Below are positions 11,173 to 21,664 of a stretch of 64,000 bases of DNA, in pieces. Position 1 is the stretch's first letter. The number at the start of each line of letters is the position of its first letter. Made by a program: the position numbers and the translations under genes. The notes beneath the pieces are model-generated. The model did no database searches. It was not told where the DNA came from and saw only the letters and a list, made by a program, of their open reading frames with translations. Source of the DNA: Stenopsyche tienmushanensis (lineage: Eukaryota > Arthropoda > Insecta > Trichoptera > Stenopsychidae); contig WACJ01000530.1 in the NCBI GenBank assembly GCA_008973525.1, positions 434,001 through 498,000 of the forward strand, in the 5' to 3' direction.

Positions 11173-11260
11173 CTAGCTGATACCTAGCGCGTTGCTGCCA
11201 CAGAAGTACTAATTCTAAAAATATTGTTAGAGTTGGAACCGTTACCAAAATGTTTCGGTT
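11173..11260 (-). mobile_element. Helitron 3' end abutting the previous unit
   Basis: On the minus strand the sequence ends ggcagcaacgcgctaggtat, cag, CTAG (11173-11176). The terminal GC-rich stretch matches 2291-2316 (ggcggcaatgcgctgggtat, cggctag). The next Helitron 5' TC begins two bases away at 11171. This is the head-to-tail insertion expected of Helitrons, which insert between A and T. The element's own 5' end was not located. Confidence 0.55.
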
Positions 11261-11404
11261 CTTCCAGAATTATCATCCAGTCGGTGGTACCTGTAATTTT
11301 ATCTATGGCGTAGTTATCCGAGTTTTGCCCAATTTTATATAAAATTTATCGCATTGGTTTTTATATAATTTTATGCATAGCTTTTTGTCATTTTTTTAGT
11401 TTTG

Positions 11405-11545
11405 TAACCAAATATAAAAAAATGTTGTCTGTTTGTATGTATGTTTGTATTATATACGTTCCTAAACTATTCATCCGATTGCGATGAAATTTTGTGGAAT
11501 TATTGCGAACATCTTTGTGAACATTTTTAGTGAGAGTGCAAGCAT
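11405..11545 (+). mobile_element. Helitron-type 5'-end block, subfamily 3
   Basis: Copy of 6780-6900: aaaaaaatgttgtctgtttg, gtatgtttgtattatatacg, ttcatccgattgcgatgaaa, gtggaattattgcgaacatc. It extends a little further (gagagtgcaagcattgttta) before joining unrelated DNA. Confidence 0.5.
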
Positions 11546-11689
11546 TGTTTATGCTGCAAATTTACCCTTCAGCGCCAATACTACAAATTTAACTTCAAAA
11601 AATATGCATTTTTAATACATAATTATATACGCCTTGAAGAACAGCATTTTTAATCCCGTCTTGTGTGATGCTGTGAATTAAAAAGAGAC

Positions 11690-12200
11690 AAGTCACGATG
11701 TGAAGTTATTTAAGCGACCCTATGACGCTGCATGCAATTTTCTCGGCGCATCGCCGCCATTCATTATGTATAGGAAAGCCAGTCCATTTTCTCCCCATCG
11801 TTCCTCCTTTTTACTCTATTACCCTCTTATATCCTGCCTTTCTTTATCCGCTTCCACGCCATGGAAAAGTAGCCCCATCCCCCCGGGTGGAATGGCACCT
11901 GTTGTACCTTTATAACAAAAGTTTGCAGCACGAGGCAGCGCTGGAAACCCCAACCAATTGTAGTTTACTACCGGGATAATCTGCGGTCACATTGTACGCT
12001 GCGCACACTGTATGCTGTTTTGCAGATCGATATCCTTAAACCACATCGCCGGCTAGTCCTTGAGACTTCGATTTAAATGACAGTGTATATGATGGATAGA
12101 GGCTTTAATTCGAATGGGCTACGCAAGATTTACCACCTGCCCAATAGTGATTTTCTGCTTTTATTGGGACGGATACTTCAGCAGATAGGGTAAACATTTT
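11690..12200. other. Single-copy-looking island with pyrimidine-rich + strand
   Basis: Balanced GC with a C/T-rich run at 11780-11850 and CCCCCCGGG near 11880. Two overlapping + frames (11700-11915 and 11722-11979) are open but carry no recognised motif. No repeat copies were noticed. It lies 2.4-2.9 kb upstream of the GRXCR1-like exon at 14589, so it could hold an unrecognised upstream exon or regulatory DNA. Confidence 0.3.
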
Positions 12201-12589
12201 AATATATGGAGAGAGGGCTGTATTAGCCACCATTATCATGGAGTCTGGAAATCCTGTCGAGAATTATAGAGAGAGAGAATGGACGAGCAAAATCGCTTCC
12301 AGGGATATTCAACGCGAATTCCCAGAATTTCTGAACTTACATCAGAATTGAATAATAGACTTAATTAATGGCGTATCAACAGCTTAATTAATGTTTAAAG
12401 CAACCCATAATTTAATGAATTAATGTCTACTTAAAGTGCTCATAAATTTTAATGATGTGATTGCATATGTATGATTCAATAGACGCTCAACTTTTAAATA
12501 CAAATTATATATAAGATATCTATTTCATTATTTTTTGTATTTAAAATAATATTTTATGGCATTAAGTATGAAATTTGGCATCGTCCTAT

Positions 12590-12745
12590 TGGGATCACAT
12601 GTCATTCAGTTAAAGCCACAAGAAATTGCTTATCATAGATCTGCAGCGCATAACATTTATCGAACAAGCGGACGACACTCAGCATCATCTGGGTGAGACA
12701 AAACAGGACCCTTTTTTTACCGTAATCTATTCCAAGAGGCAACCA
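12590..12745 (+). repeat. Unclassified conserved module C, copy 1
   Basis: The core cggacgacactcagcatcat ctgggtgag (12669-12697) is repeated at 35020-35049 and, reversed, at 19706-19735. Flanking blocks are shared too: ccacaagaaattgcttatca upstream and aaacagga with a cctttt run downstream. Its class is unknown. The strong core and weaker flanks suggest a moderately old mobile element or a fragment of a coding region. Confidence 0.5.
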
Positions 12746-13660
12746 ATCATTGGGATTGCATTTATTAAAATTTACCTCATTATTATTTACATCCTGATTT
12801 AAAAAGGCAATGACATATCATCTTTATGAAAATAATATATAATTGGAGTTTTGTTGTGGAATGATTTTAAAGTTTGAATTTTATTACAACATTTTTAAAA
12901 TTTGTCCCACTTATACAAGTCGTTCATCATACGAAATATATAGACCGCCAATCGACAGAAACTATCAAAATAAATCAAATCCGGGGCTCGCATTGAAAAT
13001 CACTGACAGGTAGAATATATGAATAGCACAAAATGGAGACCGTAATTCAGGTTTGTACCTCGAATTCGAAAGGATTCAATGCACATTTACCTATTTTCAC
13101 GTCGGTTATATTCCAGGCTTATATTTTCGCTGTTGGGCTTCACAAATAGGAGAATTTTCGCATTGTGTCGGGAAAATATTGATTTTCCTCATATAAAATC
13201 AAGCAGCATTGGGTCAATTTATATTTTTTAACATCAGGATATTATAATAAGCTCTTCGACTGAAGGGCTGTAATATAAATTTATGGATTCTGCTGATAAA
13301 AATAAATATAAAGGATCTTATTAAAATTGCTTCTCATGGGACGATTTAGGATGAAATGGACAAAGTGTCGCATATGATAGATTTTGCTAAAATATCAATA
13401 ACGAAAGGAAATGTAAATAGATCAATGATTATTATTTAAAGTATCACTACTTTTCAAAAGCCATGCGCAAGATTATATTTACTGAAAATATGAGGTTTTA
13501 TATAGCCAAAATTATTATAAATCCTGTGCATATATTACTATTGATGAGCAATTGTTTCCGTTTAAGATTAGTTGTAGATTTACACAGAAATAATAATCTT
13601 GTTTAATTAGGAATGATAGAAACAATGAAATTAATTTTATTTTGTTTGTTTTATTATAAA
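12746..13660. other. No gene seen
   Basis: AT-rich DNA with no open frame longer than about 60 codons and no repeat recognised within the window. Confidence 0.4.
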
Positions 13661-13664
13661 TATG

Positions 13665-13957
13665 AACAAACATACCAACATCGATTTTTATATATAAGAT
13701 CTACTGTAAGTTAATTGTACCGTGCCTATATTATTTGAGAAAGTACAAACAATATATTGGCAAAGTTGTATCGCAATCGAATAAACGGTATGACAGCGCA
13801 TTAAATACGGACAAACAAACATCAATTTTTATATATTAAACTATGCTTATGTTACTCGCCGTATTTTTAGCAATAAATCGACGAAATTTTATTGCAATCT
13901 GATGAACGGTATGGCAGCGCATTTCGAACGTACAAAAGCCAATTCATTTTTATATAA
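13665..13957 (-). mobile_element. Tandem Helitron 5'-end monomers
   Basis: Three monomer starts are visible in reverse: tttttatataaaaaa (13957 side), atttttatatattaaactat near 13829, and cgatttttatatataagatc near 13681. Each is followed on the minus strand by the gcgctgccataccgttcat-type and aaaactt-type boxes. No CTAG end was found. Confidence 0.6.
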
Positions 13958-14044
13958 AAAAAAAGGATAAACACTGAAACAAAAACTAGCTTTGCAGAAA
14001 TGGGGGTCCCAAAAATTCATTTTGTTTCATCCATGCTTATTGGA

Positions 14045-14057
14045 GGGGGGGGGGGGG
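14045..14057 (+). repeat. Homopolymer G13
   Basis: Thirteen G residues after tgga. Such runs are rare in this AT-rich window; others are C11 at 18212-18222, G14 at 23589-23602 and C10 at 24483-24492. Length is prone to sequencing error. Confidence 0.8.
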
Positions 14058-14092
14058 AGACTCGTATCAGGAATAATGGAACATGTCTATTC

Positions 14093-14420
14093 GACTTCTG
14101 ACACCAGTGTAACGTACATGTCGATGTAGGGGTCCAATGGACTCTGCGTTACCTTTGCCGGCAGACGGCAGACGAAAAGGTGGTCTCTTTCCCGCGGATT
14201 CCCGGTAAATTACCGGTCCGTTCTTTATCGAACCCATTGAAACGTGGAGGATTTATAAGGAGTAAATCAAACGCAATAATGGAGTTAAGAATTTAATTAT
14301 TGTTCGGGGTCATATGTCGTGGAGTCGCAAGACAGAGTACATAAAGTGTGCGCGCGCTCGCTCTCTCCTTGCGGAATTCATTCCCGCTCCTTCTCATGAG
14401 CAGAGCTCCCGCCGTCGCGT
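14093..14420 (-). mobile_element. Probable LTR with primer-binding-site junction
   Basis: Bases 14093-14114 read in reverse as CGTTACA, C, TGGTGTCAGAAG: an LTR end followed by a leucine-tRNA-type primer site. The ~300 bp above it may be the LTR body, but it is not similar to the LTR family at 23735. It contains a perfect short inverted repeat, CCGGTAAATTACCGG (14212-14226). The start of the LTR was not identified. Confidence 0.4.
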
Positions 14421-14434
14421 TGCGCAAAAAACAA

Positions 14435-14470
14435 TGTGAGCAAACGCGGCACCCATCTTGCGCAAAGCTT
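14435..14470 (-). pseudogene. Mariner transposase remnant
   Basis: The minus strand encodes KLCARWVPRLLT, the block that follows the helix-turn-helix region in mariner transposases. The same peptide is encoded at 34185-34220 on the + strand and, degraded, at 43834-43870 and 63957-63985. The frame continues for about 20 codons into unrelated sequence. It is only ~120 bp upstream of the GRXCR1-like exon. Confidence 0.6.
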
Positions 14471-14588
14471 TCTCATGTACAAATTTTTCGTTAATATGCA
14501 ATATATAGCACATTTTGAAATGACTATCTAATAATTTGAATAAATCTTTATTGGATTTATATTAAAATTATATTTTTCATATTTACAG

Positions 14589-14822
14589 AGCTACAGGGAG
14601 AAGGACGCCGGTAAAGTGGTGGTGTATACGACGTCGATGGGCATCGTCCGAGGGACTTACCAGAAGTGCCTACAAGTCAAGAAGATCCTCAGGACCCTCC
14701 TCGTCAAATTCGAAGAAAGGGACGTGTTCATGAGTGGCGAATACCAAGAAGAAATAAAGGAGCGGATGAGGAGCAGCGAAATCCTTGTGCCGCAAATTTA
14801 CGTGGACGGACAGCACGTCGGG
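14589..14822 (+). CDS. GRXCR1: GRXCR1-like protein, exon n-2 (glutaredoxin fold)
   Basis: Encodes 78 residues of a glutaredoxin domain-containing cysteine-rich protein. The acceptor is tatttacag before 14589 and the donor gtgagt follows 14822; both junctions are phase 0. Counting residue 1 at 14589, beta strand 1 is KVVVYTTS (9-16), an amphipathic helix follows (23-38), then KFEERDVFMSGEY (40-52) and strand 3 with the cis-proline pair VP (67-68) in LVPQIYVDGQHVG. In ordinary glutaredoxins a CPYC site follows strand 1; here the residues are TTSMGIVRG, with no cysteine, as in vertebrate GRXCR1. A non-redox role such as glutathione or partner binding is therefore likely; mammalian GRXCR1 acts in hair-cell stereocilia. 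Reading on past 14822 would add only intron. Earlier exons were not found here. Confidence 0.93.
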
Positions 14823-16734
14823 GTGAGTTATCACATTGTTGCTCCTGCGTTTTTTTTTTTCTGGAATATATCATATCTCCCGATGTAATAATATCCGATG
14901 GCATATAAACCCATGGGTGTTAAATTGATTATGAACCCTAAAGCCAAACTAATTCCGGCCACGTGTTATGGTTTTGTCCGCTCGTTGGCCCTAATCAATC
15001 TTATGTTTGCAAATATTGTTATCAAGCGTGGTGGGTTTCGGGGTAACTTCATCAAATTACATATTTTATGTCCTTGCGAACATATGCCAAAGGCTATAAA
15101 AATATGTACAATGTGTCGACAGGCCATTTCGATAGTTAGATCACGTCTCGAACGAGGACATATTAAAATTCTTGCTCAGTAGTTAAACTTTAAATATTTC
15201 TTTGGATTGCTTCTTTTTACGAAGAACGTTTGGTTCTTTCATTGAAAAATCGTCTAGGACGTTGAACGTCTCTTAAACTTTATTAAATGCAAGCACTTTG
15301 AAATGCATGAAATGGTCTGAATAATTAATCCTATTCAGTGTTCTTTCAAATCAAAGGGAAAACAGAAATTTTACGAATTCTTCAGATTTAATAATTCATA
15401 AGACCGGAGCTAAATTTCTTCATTGAAAATGCTTTCGTTTATGGCTTTGAAATTGTTAGAGTCTCATCTTTTTGCAATGTTGTTTTGATGAAATTCATCA
15501 TGAACAAATGATTAATTCAAGGATTTAAGATAGTCTAAATGTCATTTCATATATGAAAGCTATTTAATATACAATATACACAATATGGAAGATGATAAAG
15601 AACGAAGATAAACGATACGGGATCATATTTGAAAGAGAGTGATGACCCAACTGCGAGACTCTGATGATGACGAACCACATACTTATGTAAATATAAAAAC
15701 CATTATTCCTATCCAAATACTGTCCTAAACACGATACGCAAAATAAAATCATATGATTTTAAATCTGAGTGGAGAAAAAAATGTATAAACAAAATGTCGA
15801 GCCAGACTCGACATAGGACCTCAAAGAGTTAATGTTGAAAATTCCATCTTGTGATGCTTGATTTTTAACTATTACTAAGATGGTCGCTCGGAACATAAGG
15901 AAAAGCTCATTAAGAGCTTTCATTTGTCCCGCTAAATTGATGCAGTAAGTAGATTGAAATTTGAAATAGAAAAGAGTTCATAGAGGTATTATTGAGGTGC
16001 TCAGTCGGTTGTACGTGGAAGTTGTGTTTCTGTATTGGCATACAGCAACAAGTTGACTACGGGAAAAGCTGAGCTTTTATCGATTGGACAAGGAGCTTGC
16101 ACAAGCTTATTTTCCAGTACCAACGGGAAATATTTCACATCAACGTTGTACGTCCATTTAAATGCAGTTGCCTCAAATATAATTTAGCATTAAATAACAT
16201 CAAATAAATTTGAATTTCCTTCAGTATTAATATGAACCTGTCGATACCAAAAATATGTATTTTTCAGTCCGCAGTCCAATATTTCGATGCCCATTAAAAT
16301 AAATAGGCGAAAAAAACCGATAACAAAAATTCAAATGCTTCAGCCAGTTCCCATGAACATTTTATTATTTTTACTGCATGAAATAATTAGATTTTTCCTA
16401 TTTTCACATGAAACGCCAAAATAAAAGCACAAAAATGGTTCGTGCATGCAAAATTAAATTTCTTGATTCGTGCCTAAAAACATAAAAACAAAACCTAAAT
16501 TGACTAGACATGCGATTTTGTTCTTAAAAACGCTTAATTATCTTAAAAAGGCTCATAAAGAATTGAGCTTTCACTTGAGGCTGTTCATCTGTTGGTCGGA
16601 CCACGATCCGGGTAAATGAACTGAGGTCTAACGAATCCATTTTATTTTATTAAATATCGAGTGTTTTATATTTTAAGCATTATTATATCCAGCGGGAGCT
16701 TTTTATACAAATTTTACAAAGGCAAGTCTACTGT

Positions 16735-17020
16735 GGATCAGCTATGTACGTTGATTAGGCCGGTAGTGGTTTACAAAGATAAAACATGGACGATGAAGCC
16801 ATGAGGTCCAATCGCGAGGTCATGGACATGCATGGCAAAACGACACCGAGTCCCCCGAGCCGTCTTAGATTTTAGATCAACCAACCCATTGGGAGGCCTC
16901 GGCTACGCTGGGCTAATCAGATTGAAAAAGACGCCACACGTCTGGGCCTTAGAAACTGTGAAGGAGGAGACACAGGACAGACAAAAAATGGCGATATGCT
17001 TTGTCGGTGGCTGGGGTTCT
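16735..17020 (+). pseudogene. LINE reverse transcriptase C-terminal remnant
   Basis: Frames encode peptides typical of the region after the reverse transcriptase: STVDQLCTLIRPVVVYKDK then TWTMK (resembling IRPVVTYGAETWTL), followed after frameshifts by RWADQIEKDATRLGLRNC and a QDRTKWR-like tail. This order (pseudo-assembly line, then WxDxIEKD, RNW and QDR motifs) is common in Jockey- and RTE-like LINEs of insects. It is broken by stops and frameshifts. The stretch near 16795-16833 also carries tgtccatgac, which recurs at 34680, 40186 and 43617. Confidence 0.6.
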
Positions 17021-17479
17021 CTTATGGGGGTATAAGAGCCACCAATCTCCCATACCTGGTACGCTCTCTCAAAGGCATCAACGGAAACCTTCCTCAGAAC
17101 TGTCGACCCTGCTATCGAAACGTCATCCTTTGAGCGTGATTTTGACCCGCGGGATGGACAAAGGCTAGCTCGAAACTATACCCTATAGAAGGGATGCCAA
17201 ATCGGTCGATCTTAAAGCTAAATTTGGTCGATCCCAAAATGATCAAAACGGTCCCACGGTCCATTCGACGCCAGACATTTCTTAATGAAAAACATTCCAG
17301 ATGGTGATGGAAGCATCGTCCATATCTTAATTACCTTACTTTTCATAACAACTGGGCAATGGAATTACCTTCCAGGATGATCGCTATGATTCGGCTCAGC
17401 TCCGAATTAGCATCGGCTTAGTTCCAAGTGAGCTTCGAGGCACCACCATTCTTTTGGTAGTGTGAGATTTTTATCCACT
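17021..17479. other. Unclassified, probably decayed LINE
   Basis: More GC-rich than average and flanked on both sides by LINE remnants of opposite orientation. No motif of its own was recognised. Confidence 0.3.
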
Positions 17480-18095
17480 AAAATCCCCGGCTACTAGCAA
17501 AGTATTGCACAAGGATGACAGTGATGTGTCCCTCTTGGGCTCTTCTGTTGTGTCAATTCAGTGGAGATCCACTAGTCTTTGTCTTCTTCTTCGTTCAGCG
17601 TCTTCTTTCAGCTGCAGAATGCACTTTGTAAATTTGCACCATTCATTCCATGCCCCAGAATTCTTAAGCATTGAAGAGATCATGTTGTTGGGCGTGAGCG
17701 AGTTTGTCCCCAGCTCCTCGTTTAGGGTATCATGTGAGCGGCATCATCGTTGTCAGCTTCACATTGATGGCATTCCGGGCCGGTCTATTTTCTTACGGTA
17801 GCTGCCAAAGCAGCCATGCCCGGTGAGAATCTAGGTCACATGGACAAATATATTTGGTCATGTTTCTTAGCCATCCACAATTCCAGGTTTGGTATAAGTT
17901 CATATGTTCACTGATCTTTTGTGGAGCTGTCCCATTGAGACTGCCACACCGCCATGATAGTTTCTCTGCCTCTCTTGAGCGAACAGGTCAATTGGCGGTA
18001 TGGCAGTCAGTGCCAGGATAGCATCTTCTGACACTGTGTGGTATGCAGTATCCACCCATGTCCAATCGGTCCGTTTTTCGGACTGCTGATATGAT
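17480..18095 (-). pseudogene. R1-like LINE ORF2 3' part, decayed
   Basis: On the minus strand, successive frames give TVSEDAILALTAIPPIDLFA then QERQRNYHGG, matching the R1-type segment with SEDA, AGxxPIDLLAxER motifs. Next comes a degraded stretch with LTGHGCFGSY (the R1 LTGHG motif), then KVHSAAERRR near the end, like the terminal helical tail of R1 ORF2. The hairpin module at 18067-18085 lies just past its 5' side. A 98-codon + frame at 17505-17801 is the antisense shadow of this element. Confidence 0.7.
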
Positions 18096-18206
18096 GAAAA
18101 GAGAAATTATACAGCTTAAATTTAAATACATTTCCTATAAAAATTATATTAGAAATTGATCCTGAGACAATTTTAAATTGTACAGTAATTCACAAGGCAA
18201 AAAGGG
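18096..18206. other. Short AT-rich junction
   Basis: Unremarkable AT-rich DNA between two mobile-element remnants. Confidence 0.3.
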
Positions 18207-18401
18207 TTAGACCCCCCCCCCCTCCCTATAGTGTAGCCGTGGTAGCATAACCACTTTGTGTTTATGAATCACACCCTTGGTATCGATAAAGACAATCAAT
18301 ATTGTTTTCTCTTTGGATTTGCTCATCCTGGTAGTCTTTGATTGATTTCGGCGACGCTGAGGTGTGATATTCGGCACTTTCGTACTTCTCACCTCACCCA
18401 A
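18207..18401 (-). pseudogene. Mariner transposase fragment (second catalytic Asp region)
   Basis: The minus-strand frame contains KSKEKTILIVFIDTKGVIHK, which matches the mariner block where the catalytic Asp sits in FFDxxGxVHxEF. Here the Asp (in FIDTKG) remains but the following EFVPxGQTVN block is lost. Both ends are eroded, and a C11 run (18212-18222) lies within the frame. The same region of other mariner copies is at 41360-41430 and 62480-62575. Confidence 0.65.
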
Positions 18402-18725
18402 TAGGTTTGAATTTGTGTTTGATTTGATATCTAATTAAAATTTTGCTTAGAAACTGATCTCGAATTAAATACAATTAAGATGAAATGATTCAATACCAAG
18501 AAGCAGAAAAAAGAAGTTTGGTTTCCCTAATGATGTACATTTTTATGCGTATGACCCGTTGCCTAATGATGACTAATTTTGTTCTTAAAGGTCAAATAAG
18601 AGCATTGAGATTTCTTCTCGAGAAATACAAAAATTTCTTCGAATCCCTACCAGGGAAAAATATTTAATAAGCAAATTACATAAAAATGGAAAGACGAGCA
18701 GAACACGAGCACGTGATTCACAGCC

Positions 18726-19151
18726 CTAATACACTCCACAGCTTTCATGGATGTATTTTTTTAGAGAGACAGCCACATACATACCACGGGGAGGAAAATA
18801 ACAAGAGGGTTGAGGGAGGAAGGTTATTTTATTGACGCAAGATAATATCGAGTTTGAAATATATGTTTCAGTGGCGGCACGTGAAACATCTGTGGTGAGC
18901 CTGGCAACATGAGCAACAAGTAAACTGAGCTTTTCCCTATCGATTCGTGTATTTCCCATTTTACCACAAATAAAAGACAGGGTGTACCTGCTGCAAGGAA
19001 TAACGGGCTTACGTCGTAAGCATTTGTGTAAGCGTTCCCTACTATTCTTTTTCTTGGAATCGCTGCGAGACACAACGGCAAGGAAAAGGTCATGGACAAA
19101 GGACTTTTGACGTGGGAAAATGCGATAAATTTTCCCATTTTCCTCACTCAC
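18726..19151 (-). CDS. Unrecognised 141-codon open frame, doubtful gene
   Basis: This is the longest non-repeat open frame seen outside named elements. The start ATG is at 19151 and the stop at 18726. The product is basic at its start and lacks a signal peptide, membrane segment or motif I recognise. A second minus frame is open over 18824-19147, overlapping it almost fully, which argues for chance openness in a locally GC-rich stretch. It lies in the first visible intron of the GRXCR1-like gene, antisense to it. No polyadenylation or promoter signal was identified. Confidence 0.15.
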   Translation of the reverse strand: MSEENGKIYRIFPRQKSFVHDLFLAVVSRSDSKKKNSRERLHKCLRRKPVIPCSRYTLSFICGKMGNTRIDREKLSLLVAHVARLTTDVSRAATETYISNSILSCVNKITFLPQPSCYFPPRGMYVAVSLKKYIHESCGVY

Positions 19152-19680
19152 TCAAATCTACACATTTGCGTCACAACACAGACGTATTCAATAATAATTG
19201 GAACGAATTATCATCTGATGTAATCGTGGAAAATTCCGGAAAATTCAAGAATTTAAACGCCCTCTAAAGCCTCTTTAATGCCAGACGCTTTTTGCCGAGC
19301 ATTGACTGCAGTCGTAAAAAAAACGCGTTGAGCGAAATCTCATTATTTTTTCACAGTATGTCGAGTTCATACACTCTGAAACAACTGTAGAAAGCACAAA
19401 CGAGCGATTTTCTAGTGTTACCGTGGAATAAACGGGCTCATATTGCAGTAAACATGTTTTTATCGACAAATTCTGCGTGAAATTTTAAATGCAATCCATG
19501 CTGTAAATAATAAAAGTATTTAAACATACATTGTAGTGAATTTTTAAAATTCACATATCGTCCATCACAATTTAAAATGCGGCATCTGATAATGCAAATT
19601 AGTATTTGCATATGATAACAATGAGATAAGATTTATTAATGACATCCCCAATGATCCCATTACTTATTGGAATGTATTCG

Positions 19681-19830
19681 CGTGTAATAAAGGCTCCTGT
19701 TTTGGCTCACCCAGATGATGCTGAGTGTCGTCCGCGTGCTCGATCCGGCAAAGTCATGGCCGGATCATCATATAGCTCAAAATTATACGTTGAATGACGG
19801 GATAACATGTGATATTATACTACATGATGA
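19681..19830 (-). repeat. Unclassified conserved module C, copy 2
   Basis: In reverse it reads cgcggacgacactcagcatc, atctgggtgagcc, aaaacaggagcctttattac, closest to 35018-35074. The outer part (atcacatgttatcccgtcat in reverse) resembles 12592-12612. Confidence 0.5.
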
Positions 19831-20734
19831 TTGAATTAATTTAAGTTCATTTCACTACTTTAAAAAAATAACTGATTGATTTTCTGAGCTTGTTTGCCAT
19901 AAAAAGGATGCTTTCATATTTAACAGCCGTTGCATTCGAATTAAAGGAAGTGTCATCCACCTGTTGGAGTTTGGGGGCGAGTTTCTGCTTTATCACTGTC
20001 GAAGGATCGCCACTAAATATACCGAACGGGCTTAAATCCCAGTTAACAGTCTTAGAAAGACGGGATCTGCTCCCATAAAGGTCGACGATAACGTTTATCT
20101 TAATATCAAATTCAGAGCGTAATGTCCTTTGTGCGGTTCCACAACCATTTAGATGGCTAAAGCCAGCTCGGCAATGACTTTGCCTTCTGTTTGCTCACTT
20201 AGTTTATTAAGGAGAATTAAATTATCCTACGCTTAAATTAAAATCGAACCATTAATTCATAAAAACGAGTGCAAAGATGACAGAGCGAAGAAAGAGAGCG
20301 TGAGGAAAAAGTCGTATTCCGTTAGGGTCCCTACAATAAAAGTCTCCACTTTATTTATTGTCGTAAAAACGAAACATGAATTTTTCATTCGCATCATCTA
20401 TAAAATCTTAATTGCACCGTTATATGGCTTTTTAGCTTATAATAACGCGGAGAGCTTTAATATTTATATGGATGGCTTTAAGCTCTATATATTGAATGCT
20501 CTTTATTAATTTTCACTTCATAAATGCTCGTTAAAGCCTTTTGAAAATTAATTATGAACGTTTTTATATTAGCATTTCAATTTCGGAGTAATCCTGATGC
20601 ATCCTCCAAAAATAATATATTAATGTCTTTGAAAAACACCAATTTAGATCTTTTACGAAAGTTATCCAAATAAGGTTATACAGCATCGATGATTTACATC
20701 TTTACGTAGTAGCGCTCTTAACAGCAACATCTTC
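19831..20734. other. No gene seen
   Basis: AT-rich DNA with two chance + frames (19890-20078, 20300-20509). No repeat recognised. Confidence 0.35.
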
Positions 20735-21010
20735 CGTCTCTCTTCGGGTGCAATGTGTTATTTTAACAGCGCCATCTCTTGTGGCCCTACGGAGACAAGG
20801 CATCTGTTGTCGATTGGGTAGTGACGCGCAGGAGGCGGAAATCGGGAGAGTTATCAGTTAATCTTGGCCGCGGGATATCGTCCCTCCTGCAGCCATATCT
20901 CTCTCGTGTGGAATAAATAGTTATTTAGGGGAGAGAGTCTTTCTATTCGACGCCAGTCTATTCCCATTCATTCGTCCAGCAACATCACGGCTTGATAGAA
21001 GAACGGACCC
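20735..21010 (+). mobile_element. Solo LTR fragment (main subfamily)
   Basis: Contains the full order of the family: cttccgtctctcttcgggtg, a gcaatgtgttattttaacag block, ttgtggccctacggagacaa, gtgacgcgcaggaggcgg, ttggccgcgggatatcgtcc, a ggaataaatagttatttagg box that can serve as a polyadenylation signal, and cagcaacatcacggc. The family's terminal CGTTACA is missing here. No internal retrotransposon genes follow. Confidence 0.6.
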
Positions 21011-21114
21011 GTGCGAAGATTATAGTCCGAAGATGCCAAGTTGGGTGAATAGGAAGAGGAGGTGACAATATGCTATTTAAATGATGTCAGCAACTCCAGG
21101 TTACGCATGACGAC

Positions 21115-21200
21115 TTCTTCATCGGAAGAATTTACTGTAAATGAACAAAATGGCTGACAAACACGCGGGATCAAATAAACTGTTCGTTATCCCTTTGCGG
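21115..21200 (+). repeat. Unclassified module D, copy 1
   Basis: The sequence acttcttcatcggaagaatt then tgaacaaaatggctgacaaa and cacgcgggatcaaataaact recurs at 23165-23235, 28830-28895, 29585-29665 and, reversed, 42552-42600. An ATG sits at the same place in each copy (MADKHAG in one frame), but the frame is soon lost. It may be the start of a retrotransposon gag or simply a repeat. Confidence 0.5.
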
Positions 21201-21641
21201 TCCCTAGATATTTTAGACATTTTTAAGATAAAAGTTTTTTTATTTTTCAAAACACTATGAAGAATCATAAAAACCAACATTCCTTTTTAAATACTATCCT
21301 AAACACGATTCGCAAAATAAAATCACATGATTTTAAATCTGAGTGTGGAAAAAAAATGTCGAACCAGACTCGACATAGGACTGCAAAGAGTTAAGATCCT
21401 GCCTGCACGCAAAATGCGCCAACATAAAAATAAATATAATACCCCGGGCTCTTGTAAGCTTCCATTGATGTAGCACTACACTCAATAAGTTCGTAGGATT
21501 TGTTTAACTTTGGGGTTTTTTCACAATATCTTAAAAAAATCTGATGGGATGCCCCAAAATCAAAACTGCCGATGCAATTATTGGATCACAAAACATCAGA
21601 GAATAGCTTCATTTTTTCGAAGCGAGATCACTAAAGAGCTG

Positions 21642-21664
21642 GCGGGAAGATCACGTCTTCCCGC
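21642..21664. repeat. Perfect hairpin, 9-bp stem
   Basis: GCGGGAAGA, loop TCACG, TCTTCCCGC. AGCT flanks both arms, extending the stem with one bulged base. A weaker relative is at 8478-8499 (gcgggaacaatacgtcttcc then cgc). It resembles the stem of the LTR family (gctgcggga...tcctgcagc). Confidence 0.6.

Noticed and set aside
14823..15182. Extension of the GRXCR1-like exon past 14822 (open frame to 14888) and the following 94-codon frame at 14898
   Set aside because: A strong gtgagt donor lies at 14823, and the next expected glutaredoxin residues are at 24916, so the continuation is intron.
17505..17801. A 98-codon + frame
   Set aside because: Antisense to the R1-like LINE remnant at 17480-18095.
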